Below, in pieces: positions 1 to 9,791 of a stretch of DNA of 64,000 bases; the first letter of the stretch is position 1; every line of letters begins with the position of its first letter. The translations under genes were made by a program, and so were the position numbers. The notes beneath the pieces were generated by a model. That model saw nothing but the letters and a program-made list of their open reading frames with translations. It made no database searches and was not told the DNA's origin. The stretch comes from Phenylobacterium sp. J426. GTDB lineage: Bacteria; Pseudomonadota; Alphaproteobacteria; Caulobacterales; Caulobacteraceae. The stretch covers positions 2,921,001 through 2,985,000 of the forward strand of contig NZ_JAJOMY010000001.1 in NCBI RefSeq assembly GCF_024699945.1, given 5' to 3'.

Positions 1-1731
1 GCGGCTGGCGCGACGTCTCAGGTCGGTGACCGGGCGCGACAGCCTGTCCAGCGCCTCCAGGGTGGCCCGGTAACCGGCCTCTACCGCAACCTCGTAGGCG
101 CCCCAGTCGCGGATTTCGATCCTGGCCACGTCCGGCAGCACCAGCACGTCCGTCGCCTCACGCGCGGCGGCGAGGTCACGTCCTGTGGACACCGTGGCGG
201 CGCGCATCAGCAACGACACGATCGGCGGGCCGTTGCGCCATTGTCCGGAGCGCAGCCATCGCCACACCGATTCCGGCCGCGCGACATCGTCGGCCGTGAT
301 GCTCCGGGCGGCCGTGACGTCGACCCCAACGATAGGACCTAGCTGCTGAGCGCGCATGATGTCGGCGGGATAGTTCTTCATCACGGCGCCATCGACGAGC
401 ACGTTGGCCCCGTCCGTCGCGGGCGGCAGGACGCCTGGCAAGGAGATGCTCGCTCTGAGGGCCTTTCGCAGCATTCCGCGACGATGGAGCTGATATGCGC
501 CGGTGGTGAGGTTCGACGAGACGCAGAAGAACGGCAGCCAGAGGTCGGCGATCTGGGCTTCGCCGAAATGCTGGGCCAGCCGCTCGCCCACCTTTACGCC
601 CTGGGTCATGGCCAGCAGAGGCAGGGCGATGTCGTCAAGCGGGCTGGTGCGCACGAAGGCGTCGCAGATCCGACGCTCCATCTCGGCGTCGTCCCAGCCC
701 ATCGCGCAGCCAGCCGCGACGATGGCGCCCATCGAGACCCCGCCCACGAAGTCGATCGGCACGCCGCGCTCGCGCAGCGCCTTGATCGCGCCGACATGGG
801 CGTAGGCCCGCGCCCCGCCGCCTGATAGCACGAGGCCCACCGACTGCCCGGTGAGCACGCGGGCGAGGCGGCGCACATCCTCGTCCTCGGTTCGCCGCAA
901 GTGGAAGAGCCGCGCCGCGTCCGTTGCGTCCAGCCAAGCCTCCGAGCCGGACGGTCGCGCGATGCCGGCGGGCTGCAGCAGGATAAGGTCGACCAGCTGC
1001 TGGGCCTGTAGCGGCGAGAGGGTCCGAAGCGGCGCGCGTGGCGGCCCCCGGTCGCCGCGGCCGACCCGGAACAGCCTGTCCACCTGACGCGCGACGACCT
1101 GACGCCAGCCGCCGTCGTCAGCCTCGGCGACGTACAGGACGAAGTCGTGCGTCCGCTCGACGTCGGAGAACCACTCGGTCGGAGCGCCCGCCGCCTCGCT
1201 GCCCACAGTCGTGACGAGGTAGCCCAGGAAGGCGATCTCGCGCTCGAGCCGCTCGACGGTCGGCCGGATTAGCCCGGGCTGCCCTACGGTCATGAAGCCG
1301 AAGACCGAAGGCTCGCCCATCGGGCCGCGAGTGGCGGCCTGGCGCGTCCGCAGGATCATCAGCCGGGCCAGCTCGGTCATCACCGAGGCATCGGCCTGAC
1401 AGGCTTCCAGGAAGGCTTCACGCGAGAGGGCGATCACTTCGGAGTCGCGGAGGGCGACAACGTCTGCGGAGTGCGGCAGACCGGCGACCAGGGCCATCTC
1501 GCCGGCTGGCTCTCCCGGTCGGATGACTCCCAGGAACAGTGGCTCCTGGCCTTCCTCGTGGCGGAAGGCGCCCAGCCGGCCGGTCCGCAGGATGAATAGC
1601 TCGTCGGCGGCATCTCCCGCGGCATAGAGCTTTTGGCCGCCGGGCAGGGAGAACCACCTCGCGGCGTCCCGCGCCTTGGCTTGGCGGAACAGTCGCGCCA
1701 GCGTCGAATCGACGGGAAGCTCGGGCAGCAT
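1..1731 (-). CDS. Patatin-like phospholipase with N-terminal cyclic-nucleotide-binding domain (3' end cut by window edge)
   Basis: Probable membrane-associated (lyso)phospholipase of the bacterial NTE/RssA-like patatin family, with a cNMP-binding regulatory domain fused in front. From ATG 1731 the minus-strand frame stays open to base 1 (577 codons seen), so the C-terminus is missing. Residues ~5-125 resemble a cNMP-binding roll (LPGGQKLYAAGDAADELFIL). The patatin core shows the oxyanion motif GGGAR (304-308), the nucleophile elbow GGVSMG with Ser333, and DGA with Asp447 of the Ser-Asp dyad. A GTG at 1749 is an alternative start. The fold and catalytic residues are seen; the substrate is inferred. 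The gene is divergent from the DUF1489 gene. Confidence 0.85.
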   Translation of the reverse strand, partial: MLPELPVDSTLARLFRQAKARDAARWFSLPGGQKLYAAGDAADELFILRTGRLGAFRHEEGQEPLFLGVIRPGEPAGEMALVAGLPHSADVVALRDSEVIALSREAFLEACQADASVMTELARLMILRTRQAATRGPMGEPSVFGFMTVGQPGLIRPTVERLEREIAFLGYLVTTVGSEAAGAPTEWFSDVERTHDFVLYVAEADDGGWRQVVARQVDRLFRVGRGDRGPPRAPLRTLSPLQAQQLVDLILLQPAGIARPSGSEAWLDATDAARLFHLRRTEDEDVRRLARVLTGQSVGLVLSGGGARAYAHVGAIKALRERGVPIDFVGGVSMGAIVAAGCAMGWDDAEMERRICDAFVRTSPLDDIALPLLAMTQGVKVGERLAQHFGEAQIADLWLPFFCVSSNLTTGAYQLHRRGMLRKALRASISLPGVLPPATDGANVLVDGAVMKNYPADIMRAQQLGPIVGVDVTAARSITADDVARPESVWRWLRSGQWRNGPPIVSLLMRAATVSTGRDLAAAREATDVLVLPDVARIEIRDWGAYEVAVEAGYRATLEALDRLSRPVTDLRRRASR

Positions 1732-1848
1732 GGCGAAGCCTAGCGCCACCGCGCGGCGGCGGCCATCTGCGTCGCCGCCCGAAGGGCTGCGACCTGAGGT
1801 CCCGCGCCGCACTTTGCAACAGCCGAGCGGCGGCCTATCCGAAGGATC

Positions 1849-2259
1849 ATGGCGCTCCACATGATCAAGCTGGTGGTTGGCTGCGACACCATCGAGGACC
1901 TGCTCGACTGGCGGAGGGCGTCCGCCACGCCGGGCGAGCCTTGGCTCCTGCGGACGCGGCAGACGCCGAAACGCGCGGCCGAGATGCTGGATGGCGGCTC
2001 GGTATACCGCGTATTCAGGGGGAATATCCTCTGCCGCCAGCGCATCCTCGCGGTGGATACGGTGGGCGAGGGCGTCAACGCCCGCTGCCTGGTGACGCTG
2101 GACGAGGCGGTGGTCCGCGTCGCGCCGACCCCCCGTCGCGCCTTCCAGGGCTGGCGCTATCTCGAAGCGTCGGATGCGCCCCCGGACCTCGATGAAGAAG
2201 CGTTCGGAGAGCTCCCACCCGAACTTGCCAGACAGCTCCGCGAGGTCGGCGCCTGGTAG
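1849..2259 (+). CDS. DUF1489 family protein
   Basis: A 136-residue protein matching the alphaproteobacterial DUF1489 family, whose function is unknown. The N-terminus (MALHMIKLVVGCDTIEDL) and the VTLDEAVVRVAPTPRRAFQGWRYL stretch around residues 80-103 are characteristic. It has no signal peptide or membrane segment, so it is probably cytoplasmic. The ATG at 1849 gives the usual family length. It is divergent from the patatin gene and convergent with the GH16 gene, with a bidirectional hairpin between them. Family assignment is confident; no role can be inferred from context. Confidence 0.85.
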   Translation: MALHMIKLVVGCDTIEDLLDWRRASATPGEPWLLRTRQTPKRAAEMLDGGSVYRVFRGNILCRQRILAVDTVGEGVNARCLVTLDEAVVRVAPTPRRAFQGWRYLEASDAPPDLDEEAFGELPPELARQLREVGAW

Positions 2260-2267
2260 CAGGCGAA

Positions 2268-2297
2268 AAGGGCTCCCTCTGGCCGGAGGAAGCCCTT
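2268..2297. terminator. Bidirectional terminator-like hairpin
   Basis: Inverted repeat AAGGGCT...AGCCCTT with further pairing inside (CCCTC/GAGG), lying between the convergent DUF1489 and GH16 genes. It has short A/T flanks only, so it is a moderate-strength call. Confidence 0.55.
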
Positions 2298-2379
2298 CGC
2301 ATCGCCGCCCGTCAGCATCGGCGACGACGCTCGCGTCGGTACGGCCCACGGACGGGCGGACCGCACCTGCGCATCCTGA

Positions 2380-5139
2380 TCAGAAGATCCAGTCGATCGC
2401 CTTGAGGCTCGTCGGGCTGACGTTGTCGAGGGTGGTGACGAACGTGCCCCACTTGTCCTTGGCGCCCGCCGCGCCGTCGGTGTCGAAGTAGACCCAGGCG
2501 CCGCCCTGGCCGTTGTCGAGCACCTTCACGAAGCCGTCCCCAAGCGGATCTGAGCCCTTGTAGCCAACCGAGCTCAGCAGGCCGCTCACATCCAGCTTGT
2601 CCTCGCCGGGCGTGAAGTCGGTGACCCGGCTGGCTTTCCAGGGCAGCTCGTCGAACACGAAGCGGTCGGCTCCGCCGGCGCCCGTCAGGACGTCGGCCCC
2701 GCGGCCGGCGTTCAGGGTGTCGGCGCCGTCGCCCCCGGTCAGGGTCTGACTCTTGTTTGTCGACGTCGACACCAGATTGACGCCCGGAACCACCGGCGGC
2801 GCAGCCGGGGCGGCCGGCGCGGCGGCCGGAGCGGTCGCGACGCCCAGCAGGGTCGCGGCGGTCAGCCCGGCGACCGGCACACCCTGGAGGTGGGCGATGT
2901 AGTCGGGCCACGCCCCGCCGAACCCGTCCGGATCGACGCAAACCTTCGTCCCGCCCGCGCCGTCGTCGAACAGATAAAGCCGGCCATCGGCGATCGGATC
3001 GGCGCCCTGGTAGCCGTTGAAGAGGGCCGAGAGGTCGAGCCGGTCGACGCCGACCTCGAAGTCCTTGATCTCGGCCGGGCTCCACGGAACCGTCTTGAAG
3101 ACGAACATGTCGCCGCCGGCTCCGCCCGTCATCTGTTCACCGCCGTTGCCGCCGATGATGGTGTCCGCGCCGGCGCCGCCGGCGAGGGTCGAGCCGAAAC
3201 CGCTCGACGTCAGGGACGCTCCGGCGACGCCGCTGGTGGGCGGCGTCGGCGCCGGGGGCGTCGTGCCGGCGGCGCTGCGCAGCAGGCTTTCGACCGTGAC
3301 GCTCGACAGCGGCACGCCCTGGAGATGGGCGATGTAGTCTGGCCAGGCGCCGCCGGGCCCATCGGGATCCACGCAGACCTTGGTGCCGCCGGCGCCGTCG
3401 TCCAGCAGCAGAACGCGTTCGGCAGCCGCTGCGCCGTTGAGCAGCGCGCTGATGTCCAGACGATCGACGCCCACTTGGAAGTCCTTGATCTCGGTGGGCG
3501 ACCACGGAACCCGGGCGAAGACGAAGACGTCGCCGCCTGCGCCGCCCGTCATCTGTTCGCCGCCGTTGCCGGCCGTGAGGGTGTCAGCCCCGGCGCCGCC
3601 GGTCAGGACGTCGCCAAACGCCTGCGAGGTGAGGGCCATGCCTTCGCCCGCCACCGGCGGCGGGGCCGGCGTGGGCGGTGGGTCGCCGGCCGGGGGCGGA
3701 TTGCCCGACGGCGGCGGGTTTGAGGGCGCGGCGGAGGCATCGCCGAGCGACCATGCGCGGATGTAGTCGATCTTGAACTCGGCCGGCAGCGCCGCGCCGT
3801 CGATCGCGCCGCCCCAGCCGCCAAGGGCCAGGTTGGCGATCATGAACATCGGCTTGTTCATGTCGGCCGGCGTGGCCGTGCGGAACACCTCGACGTTGTC
3901 GACGTACCAGACGATCTCGGTGGGCGACCACATGGCGCCGTAGGTGTGGAAGCCGTCCGCCGTATTGGGGACGTAGGAGAGTTGGCCGTTGGCGGTGTGG
4001 CCGCCGAGGCTCGAATGCTGAGTCGTCCACAGGCCGTTGGGATCGGACGTGAGGCTTTCCATCACGTCAAGCTCCGGGGGCCATGAGCCGTCGGTGGGGA
4101 TCAGCCAGAACGCCGGCCACGCGCCCGCGGCCTCCGGGATGTCGGCGCGCATCTCGAAATAGCCATAGGTCTGGCTGTGGCTCTCCTTCGTGGTGATCAT
4201 CCCCGAGGTGTAGCCGTAGCCGAAGATCTCGCTGTTGGTGCTGGGTCGCGCCCAGATCGACAACGTGCCGTCTGCATTCGTGACGAAGGGGTTCTCCGAG
4301 AAGGTCCCGTTGTGACCCCGGAAGTAGGGCGAGGTGTAGATCTGCTTCTCGTCGTTGCTCATGAGGGTGTAAGAGCCCGTGCCCTGTTCACCCTGGTAGC
4401 CGAAGTCCGGACGCCAGGTGCCGGTCGGATTGCTCTGGGCGTCCCAGATCGACAGCGGACCCGAGAACTCGTCGGCGAAGGTCTGTTGGCCTAGCGTGTT
4501 GTGGTTCAGCTCCAGCTGGAAGTTCGACGCCGTAAACTTGTCGATGGTGATGTTCCGGAACATCAGGGCGTCGCCGTTGCCGAGGTCGAGGTTCACGTCC
4601 GACCCGACCTGCGTCATCCGGGCCTTGACCTGCTCGAAGCTGGAAAGGCCCGCCTTCAGGCGGACCTTGTCCTCGGCCGCCGAGAAGTCTTGGATGACGT
4701 CGTTGCCCTCGCCCTTGATCACGATGAAGACGTCCTTGCCGGCCCCGCCGATCAAGATGTCTTGGCCCTTGCCGCCGTAGATCTGCTGGGCGCCCGCCTG
4801 GCCCTCGACGATGTTGTCGCCGTCGTTGCCGGCTGCATAGGTCCCGTCGTTCCCAACGGTCACGTTCTCGATGTTCTGGTACTTCGAGAGGTCCACGCTG
4901 GACCAGGCCACGATCTTGTCGACGCCGCCCCCGGCCGCCTCGATGATCTTGGTGTTGTGGCCCTGCAGGTAGTAGGTGTCGTCGCCCGCGCCGCCGATCG
5001 CCGTGTCGCCTTTTCCGAGCCAGAAGGACTCGTGCGCGGCCGTGCCGGTGAAGGTCTCGACAGCGTCGGTGCCGAACTTGTCCGAGACAGGCGCAGCCGT
5101 CTGCGCGGCGGCCGAGCCGTCGTACTTCCGATAAAACAT
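2380..5139 (-). CDS. Secreted GH16 glucanase with RTX-like calcium-binding modules
   Basis: Predicted extracellular endo-beta-glucanase or polysaccharide depolymerase, 919 residues. Residues ~10-200 form an RTX-like module (GGKGQDILIGGAGKDVF). Residues ~215-465 are a GH16 domain whose active site ELDVMES gives Glu356 (nucleophile), Asp358 and Glu361 (acid/base). A Pro-rich linker (~473-500) follows. Three similar C-terminal modules (~505-640, ~648-785, ~795-919) each combine a GGAGAD nonapeptide segment with a PWSPxEIKDF or PWKASRVTDF stretch. There is no Sec signal, so type I secretion is expected, as for rhizobial ExsH-type depolymerases. A paralogue lies directly upstream. The exact substrate (laminarin-like or an own exopolysaccharide) is unknown; no transporter is in the window. 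Confidence 0.9.
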   Translation of the reverse strand: MFYRKYDGSAAAQTAAPVSDKFGTDAVETFTGTAAHESFWLGKGDTAIGGAGDDTYYLQGHNTKIIEAAGGGVDKIVAWSSVDLSKYQNIENVTVGNDGTYAAGNDGDNIVEGQAGAQQIYGGKGQDILIGGAGKDVFIVIKGEGNDVIQDFSAAEDKVRLKAGLSSFEQVKARMTQVGSDVNLDLGNGDALMFRNITIDKFTASNFQLELNHNTLGQQTFADEFSGPLSIWDAQSNPTGTWRPDFGYQGEQGTGSYTLMSNDEKQIYTSPYFRGHNGTFSENPFVTNADGTLSIWARPSTNSEIFGYGYTSGMITTKESHSQTYGYFEMRADIPEAAGAWPAFWLIPTDGSWPPELDVMESLTSDPNGLWTTQHSSLGGHTANGQLSYVPNTADGFHTYGAMWSPTEIVWYVDNVEVFRTATPADMNKPMFMIANLALGGWGGAIDGAALPAEFKIDYIRAWSLGDASAAPSNPPPSGNPPPAGDPPPTPAPPPVAGEGMALTSQAFGDVLTGGAGADTLTAGNGGEQMTGGAGGDVFVFARVPWSPTEIKDFQVGVDRLDISALLNGAAAAERVLLLDDGAGGTKVCVDPDGPGGAWPDYIAHLQGVPLSSVTVESLLRSAAGTTPPAPTPPTSGVAGASLTSSGFGSTLAGGAGADTIIGGNGGEQMTGGAGGDMFVFKTVPWSPAEIKDFEVGVDRLDLSALFNGYQGADPIADGRLYLFDDGAGGTKVCVDPDGFGGAWPDYIAHLQGVPVAGLTAATLLGVATAPAAAPAAPAAPPVVPGVNLVSTSTNKSQTLTGGDGADTLNAGRGADVLTGAGGADRFVFDELPWKASRVTDFTPGEDKLDVSGLLSSVGYKGSDPLGDGFVKVLDNGQGGAWVYFDTDGAAGAKDKWGTFVTTLDNVSPTSLKAIDWIF

Positions 5140-5622
5140 AGGTTCTTCCCGTCCGAAGATGCTTGGCGGCCCCGACGCCGCCGTTTTTTCTTTCGCTGCG
5201 GAGCCCGTCCGCGCCGCAGCGATGGGAAGGTAGCCTCGGGTTTTCTTTCCGGCGTCTTACGAGATGTCGCAGTTTTACCTGCTTGAAATGCCAATTTCGC
5301 CGCAGGCGCCGCAGTTCTATTCACATGTCCGAAATATGGCGAATAGTAGAGCTTGTTCGCTAAACAGCTAGAGAAGCTGCGTTTTTGGCCGAGCAAGCTT
5401 CAGCATAGCATGGCGAAATCATGGTTGACGCCAGAGTCATCTTGATGCGCAAGTCTTTCGCATTCGAGCGTAGCTGTGGCGCCTTGTCACAGCCTAGCTG
5501 TGGCGGGCCGCCACATGCGACAGGTGCGGCGCCTGCGACAGGTGGTCTCGAAAGTTGAGTGGGGGAGATGTAATGCGCGCGTTGCGTGCATTTTGGCCGC
5601 GTAACGGACGGTGGAAACGAAA
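5140..5622. promoter_or_regulatory. Long intergenic region upstream of the first GH16 gene, with short direct and inverted repeats
   Basis: About 480 bases without a supportable gene, locally less GC-rich than the flanking coding DNA. It holds two copies of TAGCTGTGGCG (5471-5481, 5495-5505), two of TGCGACAGGTG (5516-5526, 5534-5544) and an inverted repeat GTGGCGG-G-CCGCCAC (5500-5514). It probably carries the promoter and regulator sites of the GH16 gene starting at 5139. No protein-like reading frame was recognised. Confidence 0.4.
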
Positions 5623-5651
5623 GCGGCCCCCTCCATGGTGGAGGGGGCCGC
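5623..5651 (-). terminator. Terminator hairpin after second GH16 gene
   Basis: Perfect 13-bp stem GCGGCCCCCTCCA / TGGAGGGGGCCGC with a 3-base loop, 29 bases past the stop of the second GH16 gene. On the minus strand it is followed by a moderately T-rich stretch. Confidence 0.7.
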
Positions 5652-5679
5652 GTTGGCTTGAGGATTCGGTTCCAGGAGA

Positions 5680-7831
5680 TCAGGCGACGAAGAGCCAGCC
5701 GGCGCCAAGGCTAGAGGCCTGCACGCCGACGAGCACCACTTGGTCCTGGCCGGTCGAGCCGAGGCTGATGATGGTGTCCGCGCCCACCTGATTGACGGTC
5801 CAGGTCGTTCCCGCCAGCAGCTGGATGCGGTCGCCTTCGGCGAAGTTGAAGTCCAAGATCCGGTCCAGCCCGGCGCCTTCGAAGCTGTGGAATATATCAG
5901 CGCCGGCCCCCCCGGTGAGGGTGTCAGAACCTCGATCGCCCGACAGGAAGTCGTCGCCGTCGCCGCCGAACAGGACGTCATCGGCCTGGCCGCCGCGTAT
6001 GACGTCGTTGCCAGCGCCGCCGTAGAGCACGTCGCTACCGAGGTTACCCAGGACGACGTCGTCGCCGTCGTCTCCGAACAGATGGTCGTCGCCTTGGCCG
6101 CCCACGACCCAGTCGTCGCCGCCGCCGCCGGACACCGTGTCGTTGCCGATGTTGCCGTGAAGGTCGTCGAAGCCGTCGCCGCCACTCAGCCGGTCCGCAC
6201 CGCCCCCGCCGCGGATGTAGTCGCGACCTGAGCCGCCCTGCAGGGTGTCGTCTCCGGCCCCGCCGATGAGGCTCGAACCTTCGGCGGTCGCGACCAGCAG
6301 CTTGCCGGGCTCCGACGTGGCGGGAGGCGGTGAGGGTGCGGGAACTGGAGCTGGCGCGGGGCTGGGCGTGGGTGCGGGTGCGGGGGGCGGGTGTGGGTGT
6401 GGGTGTGGGTGTGGGTGTGGGCGCCGCACCGCCGGTGGGCAGGGCGTAGGCGCGGATGTAGTCGATCCTGAACGCCGCTGGCAGGTCCGCGGCGTCGATG
6501 GGGCCGCCCCAGCCGCCGAGGGCCAGGTTGGCCAGCATGAACATCGGCTTGTTCATGTCGGCGGGCGTGGCGGTGCGGAACACCTCGACGTTGTCCACGT
6601 ACCAAACGATCTCGCTGGGCCCCCACAGCGCGCCGTAGGTATGGAACCCGTCGGTTGTGTGAGGGACATAGGAGAGCTGGCCGTTGGAAACGTGCGAGCC
6701 GGAAGCCTTGGAGTGCTGCGTCGCCCACGCGCCGTGCGGATCGTAGGTGAGGGCCTCCATGACATCGAGTTCGGGCGGCCATGAGCCGTCGGCCGGCAGC
6801 AGCCAGAACGCCGGCCAGGCGCCGGCGGCTTCCGGAATGTCGGCCCGCATCTCGAAGTAGCCGTATGTCTGAGCAAAGCTCGGCTTGGTGGTGATCAGGC
6901 CGGAGGTGTAGCCGTAGCCGAAGATCTCGGGGTTGCTGCTGGCGCGCGCGGTGATGGTCAGCACGCCGCCCGAAACCGAGAACGGGCTCTCGGCGAAGTC
7001 GCCGGAATGGTCGCGGAAGTAGGGCGAGGTGTAGATCTGCTTCTCGTCGTTGCTGACGAGGGTGTAGCTGCCGACGCCCTGAGAGCCTTGGTAGCCGTAG
7101 TCGGTGCGCCATGTGCCGCCCGGCGCGCTTTCGGCATCCCACAGCGACAGGCTGTTGAACTCGTCGGCGAAGGTCAGGGCTCCCAGGTTCGCCGGCTTCA
7201 GTTCTAGTTGGAAGTTGCTGGCGGTGAGCTGACCCACGGTGACGTTGCGGAAGATCAGGCCGTCGCCGCCGCCGAGGTCGAGCTTCACATCCGCACCGAT
7301 CTGGCTCAGCCGAGCCTGCACCTCGGAGAAGCTGGTGAGGCCGGCTTTCAGGCGGACCTTGTCCTCCGCGGCCGAGAAGTCCTGGATGACGTCGTTGCCC
7401 TCGCCCTTGTAGACGATGAAGACATCCGCGCCGGGACCCCCGATCAGGACGTCCTGGCCTAATCCGCCATAGATCTGCTGTGCGCCCGCGCCGCCCTCGA
7501 CGATGTTATCCAGGGCGTTGCCGGCCACGTACAGGCGATCGCCGGCCACACTGACGTTCTCGACGTGCGGATGATCGGCGAGGCTGACGCTGTGCCAGGC
7601 GGTGATCTTGTCGACGCCGCCGCCAGGAAGTTCGATCACCTTGTCCTGGCGCGTTTTCAGCCAGTACAGATCGTCACCTGCGCCGCCCGCCATGACGTCG
7701 GCCGGACCGCCCCAGAAACCTTCCGCAGCCGCCGTACCTGTGTAGGTGTCGACGCCGTCGGTGCCGAAGAACTGCGTGACAGGCTGCGCGGTCTCCGCCG
7801 CAACGGAGCCGTCGTACTTGAAAAGCGGCAT
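5680..7831 (-). CDS. Secreted GH16 glucanase with RTX repeats (frameshifted in this sequence)
   Basis: Paralogue of the GH16 gene downstream: same N-terminal RTX-like module (~1-205) and GH16 domain (~210-455, site ELDVMEA with Glu354, Asp356, Glu359). Its C-terminus differs: a Pro-Thr/Pro-Ala linker (~467-505), then about fourteen classic GGxGxDxxx nonapeptides typical of type I secretion substrates. Start ATG 7831 (MPLFKYDGS) is chosen because it aligns with MFYRKYDGS of the paralogue; the frame extends further upstream without family support. One extra base in the G6 run at 6382-6387 puts linker and RTX part in another frame; removing it gives ~716 residues. True mutation and sequencing error cannot be told apart here, but the pattern across the window favours error. 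Confidence 0.85.
6389..6418. repeat. Five GGGTGT hexamers in the GH16 linker
   Basis: Five perfect tandem GGGTGT copies encode the (Pro-Thr)5 linker on the minus strand. Copy-number change here keeps the frame, so the repeat itself does not explain the adjacent frameshift. Confidence 0.85.
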
Positions 7832-7969
7832 GGAACTCGCCCTGGACCCCCGACGGAACCGCCGCCGGCCGACGCGCGGTCGCCAGCTGCACCGCACGCC
7901 GGGCAAGACTAGACAGCTGAAATCCTGCGGAAACTTTGACGGATTGTCCGTGCGGCGACCGGCCGCGCT

Positions 7970-8818
7970 TCAGACCGCCATGTTGTCGATGAGGCGTGTC
8001 CGGCCGAGGACGGCCGCGGCGAGGATGCGGGAACTCCGGTCCACCGGACCGGGTCCGAGGCGCGAGAGGTCCGCGGCGTCGCGGACTTCGACATAGTCGA
8101 TCCGCGCGAACCCCGCCGTCCGCAGCGCTTCGATCGCCTTCGCCTCGGCGGCGTCTACCCGAGCGCCTGCGTTCAGCTCGGCGATGGCTTCTCGCAGAAC
8201 TTGGTTGAGGCGCGCCGCGACGGGCCGTTCTGCCTCTGTGAGGTAGGCGTTGCGCGAGGACAGCGCGAGGCCGTCGTCGGCTCGAGCGGTTGGCGCACCG
8301 AGAACCTCGACGGGCAGGTTCAGATCGATCACGAGCCGGCGGATAACCTGGAGCTGCTGGTAGTCCTTCTCGCCGAAGACGGCGACATCCGCCTGGACTT
8401 GGTTCAGCAGCTTGGTGACCACCGTGGCGACGCCGGCGAAGTGCCCGGGGCGGGCCTGGCCGTCCAGCGGCTCCGAGACACCCGAGACAGTGACGGTCGT
8501 TGCGGCGCCCTGCGGGTACATCTCTGCGACGGTCGGCGCAAACAGCAGGTCGCAACCGGCGCTCGCCAGCAGCGCGGCGTCGCGGGCTTCGTCGCGCGGA
8601 TAGGCGTCGAAATCCTCATTCGGGCCGAACTGGGTGGGATTGACGAAGACGCTGGCCACCACGCGCCTAGCCCTGGTCCGCGCCAGCCGCACCAGGGACA
8701 GGTGGCCCTCGTGCAACGCACCCATGGTCGGAACGAAGCCGACGCGTTCGCCCGTGTCCTTCCAGGCGGCCACCTGGGCGCGGAGGTCGGCGACGGTGCG
8801 GACGGTCTTCAGGCTCAT
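7970..8818 (-). CDS. panC: Pantothenate synthetase
   Basis: Cytoplasmic enzyme that condenses D-pantoate and beta-alanine with ATP to give pantothenate (vitamin B5/CoA pathway). The 282 residues match the family length. Visible motifs are the ATP-binding PTMGALHEGH near the N-terminus (HIGH-like), FVNPTQFGPNEDF, GEKDYQQLQVIRRL and LSSRNAYL. It is divergent from mipZ with a 118-base shared promoter region, an arrangement also known in Caulobacter. The start is the only Met giving the normal N-terminus. Confidence 0.97.
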   Translation of the reverse strand: MSLKTVRTVADLRAQVAAWKDTGERVGFVPTMGALHEGHLSLVRLARTRARRVVASVFVNPTQFGPNEDFDAYPRDEARDAALLASAGCDLLFAPTVAEMYPQGAATTVTVSGVSEPLDGQARPGHFAGVATVVTKLLNQVQADVAVFGEKDYQQLQVIRRLVIDLNLPVEVLGAPTARADDGLALSSRNAYLTEAERPVAARLNQVLREAIAELNAGARVDAAEAKAIEALRTAGFARIDYVEVRDAADLSRLGPGPVDRSSRILAAAVLGRTRLIDNMAV

Positions 8819-8936
8819 GCGGAGCGCTTACGCCAGCCCGCGCCGCGAAGTCCATCCACAGGCGCGTCCATCGGCGCGTTGACGGGCGGTCACACAAAGG
8901 GCTCACGTTAAGGACTTGAGTCGGAGCTGAGGGACC

Positions 8937-9770
8937 ATGGGCCAGGCCAGCGTCATCGTCGTGGGCAACGAAAAGGGCGGGGCGGGCAAGTCCACCATCG
9001 CCATTCACATCGCCACGGCCCTGCTGCATGGCGGCGCGAACGTCGCAGTCCTCGACCTCGACTTGCGCCAGCAGACGTTGGGTCGCTTCTTCGCCAACCG
9101 GAAGGCCTGGCTGGCCGCCAACGGGGCCGAGGCGCCCATGCCGCTGGAACATGCGATCAGTTCGGCTGGCGACGCCTTGGCCAAGGCGCCTGACGCCGAA
9201 CAGCTTGCTCGCTTCGAGGAAGCCTTCGCCGAGATGAGCGGGAAGGCCGACTTCGTGCTGATCGACACTCCGGGGAGCGACACGGCGATCAGCCGCGCAG
9301 CCCACGGCAAGGCCGACCTCATCGTCACGCCGATGAACGACAGCTTCGTCGACTTCGACATGCTGGGCCAAGTGGACCCGGTGACGCTCGAGCTGAAGCG
9401 CCACAGCCTCTACTCCGAGACCGTCTGGGGCTGCCGCAAATCACGGGCGCTCGCCACCGGTCGCCAGACCGACTGGGTGGTGCTTCGCAATCGCCTCGCG
9501 CCGACCGAGGCCCGCAACCGAAAGCGTCTGGACGAGCGGGTCGAGGCTCTGTCGCGCAAGGTTGGCTTCCGCGTCGGTCCGGGCCTCCGGGACCGGGTGA
9601 TCTACAGGGAGCTGTTCCCGTTCGGTCTCACGGTCGCCGACCTGTCCCCCAGCATCCGTCCCGTCGCCATGTCGCTGCAGCATGTCGCCGCGCGCCAGGA
9701 ACTGAGGGCGCTCATGGGTGCGCTCGGGTTCACCGGCCTGGACGACAGCGAGAAGATCGCGGCGGAGTAG
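8937..9770 (+). CDS. mipZ: Division plane positioning ATPase MipZ
   Basis: ParA/MinD-superfamily ATPase that in Caulobacter forms a bipolar gradient with ParB and inhibits FtsZ assembly away from midcell. The deviant Walker A motif KGGAGKST covers residues 13-20; DLDLRQQTLGRFF and VLIDTPGSD are the Walker A' and B-like segments. The 277-residue length and the long RLAPTEARNRKRL insertion fit MipZ rather than a plasmid ParA. The adjacent panC and J-domain genes support the assignment. Confidence 0.95.
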   Translation: MGQASVIVVGNEKGGAGKSTIAIHIATALLHGGANVAVLDLDLRQQTLGRFFANRKAWLAANGAEAPMPLEHAISSAGDALAKAPDAEQLARFEEAFAEMSGKADFVLIDTPGSDTAISRAAHGKADLIVTPMNDSFVDFDMLGQVDPVTLELKRHSLYSETVWGCRKSRALATGRQTDWVVLRNRLAPTEARNRKRLDERVEALSRKVGFRVGPGLRDRVIYRELFPFGLTVADLSPSIRPVAMSLQHVAARQELRALMGALGFTGLDDSEKIAAE

Positions 9771-9791
9771 CCGCATGATACATCCAGCCGC

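Noticed and set aside
6389..6418. Phase variation through GGGTGT repeat number
   Set aside because: The unit is six bases, so copy change cannot shift the frame; the shift maps to the adjacent G6 run.
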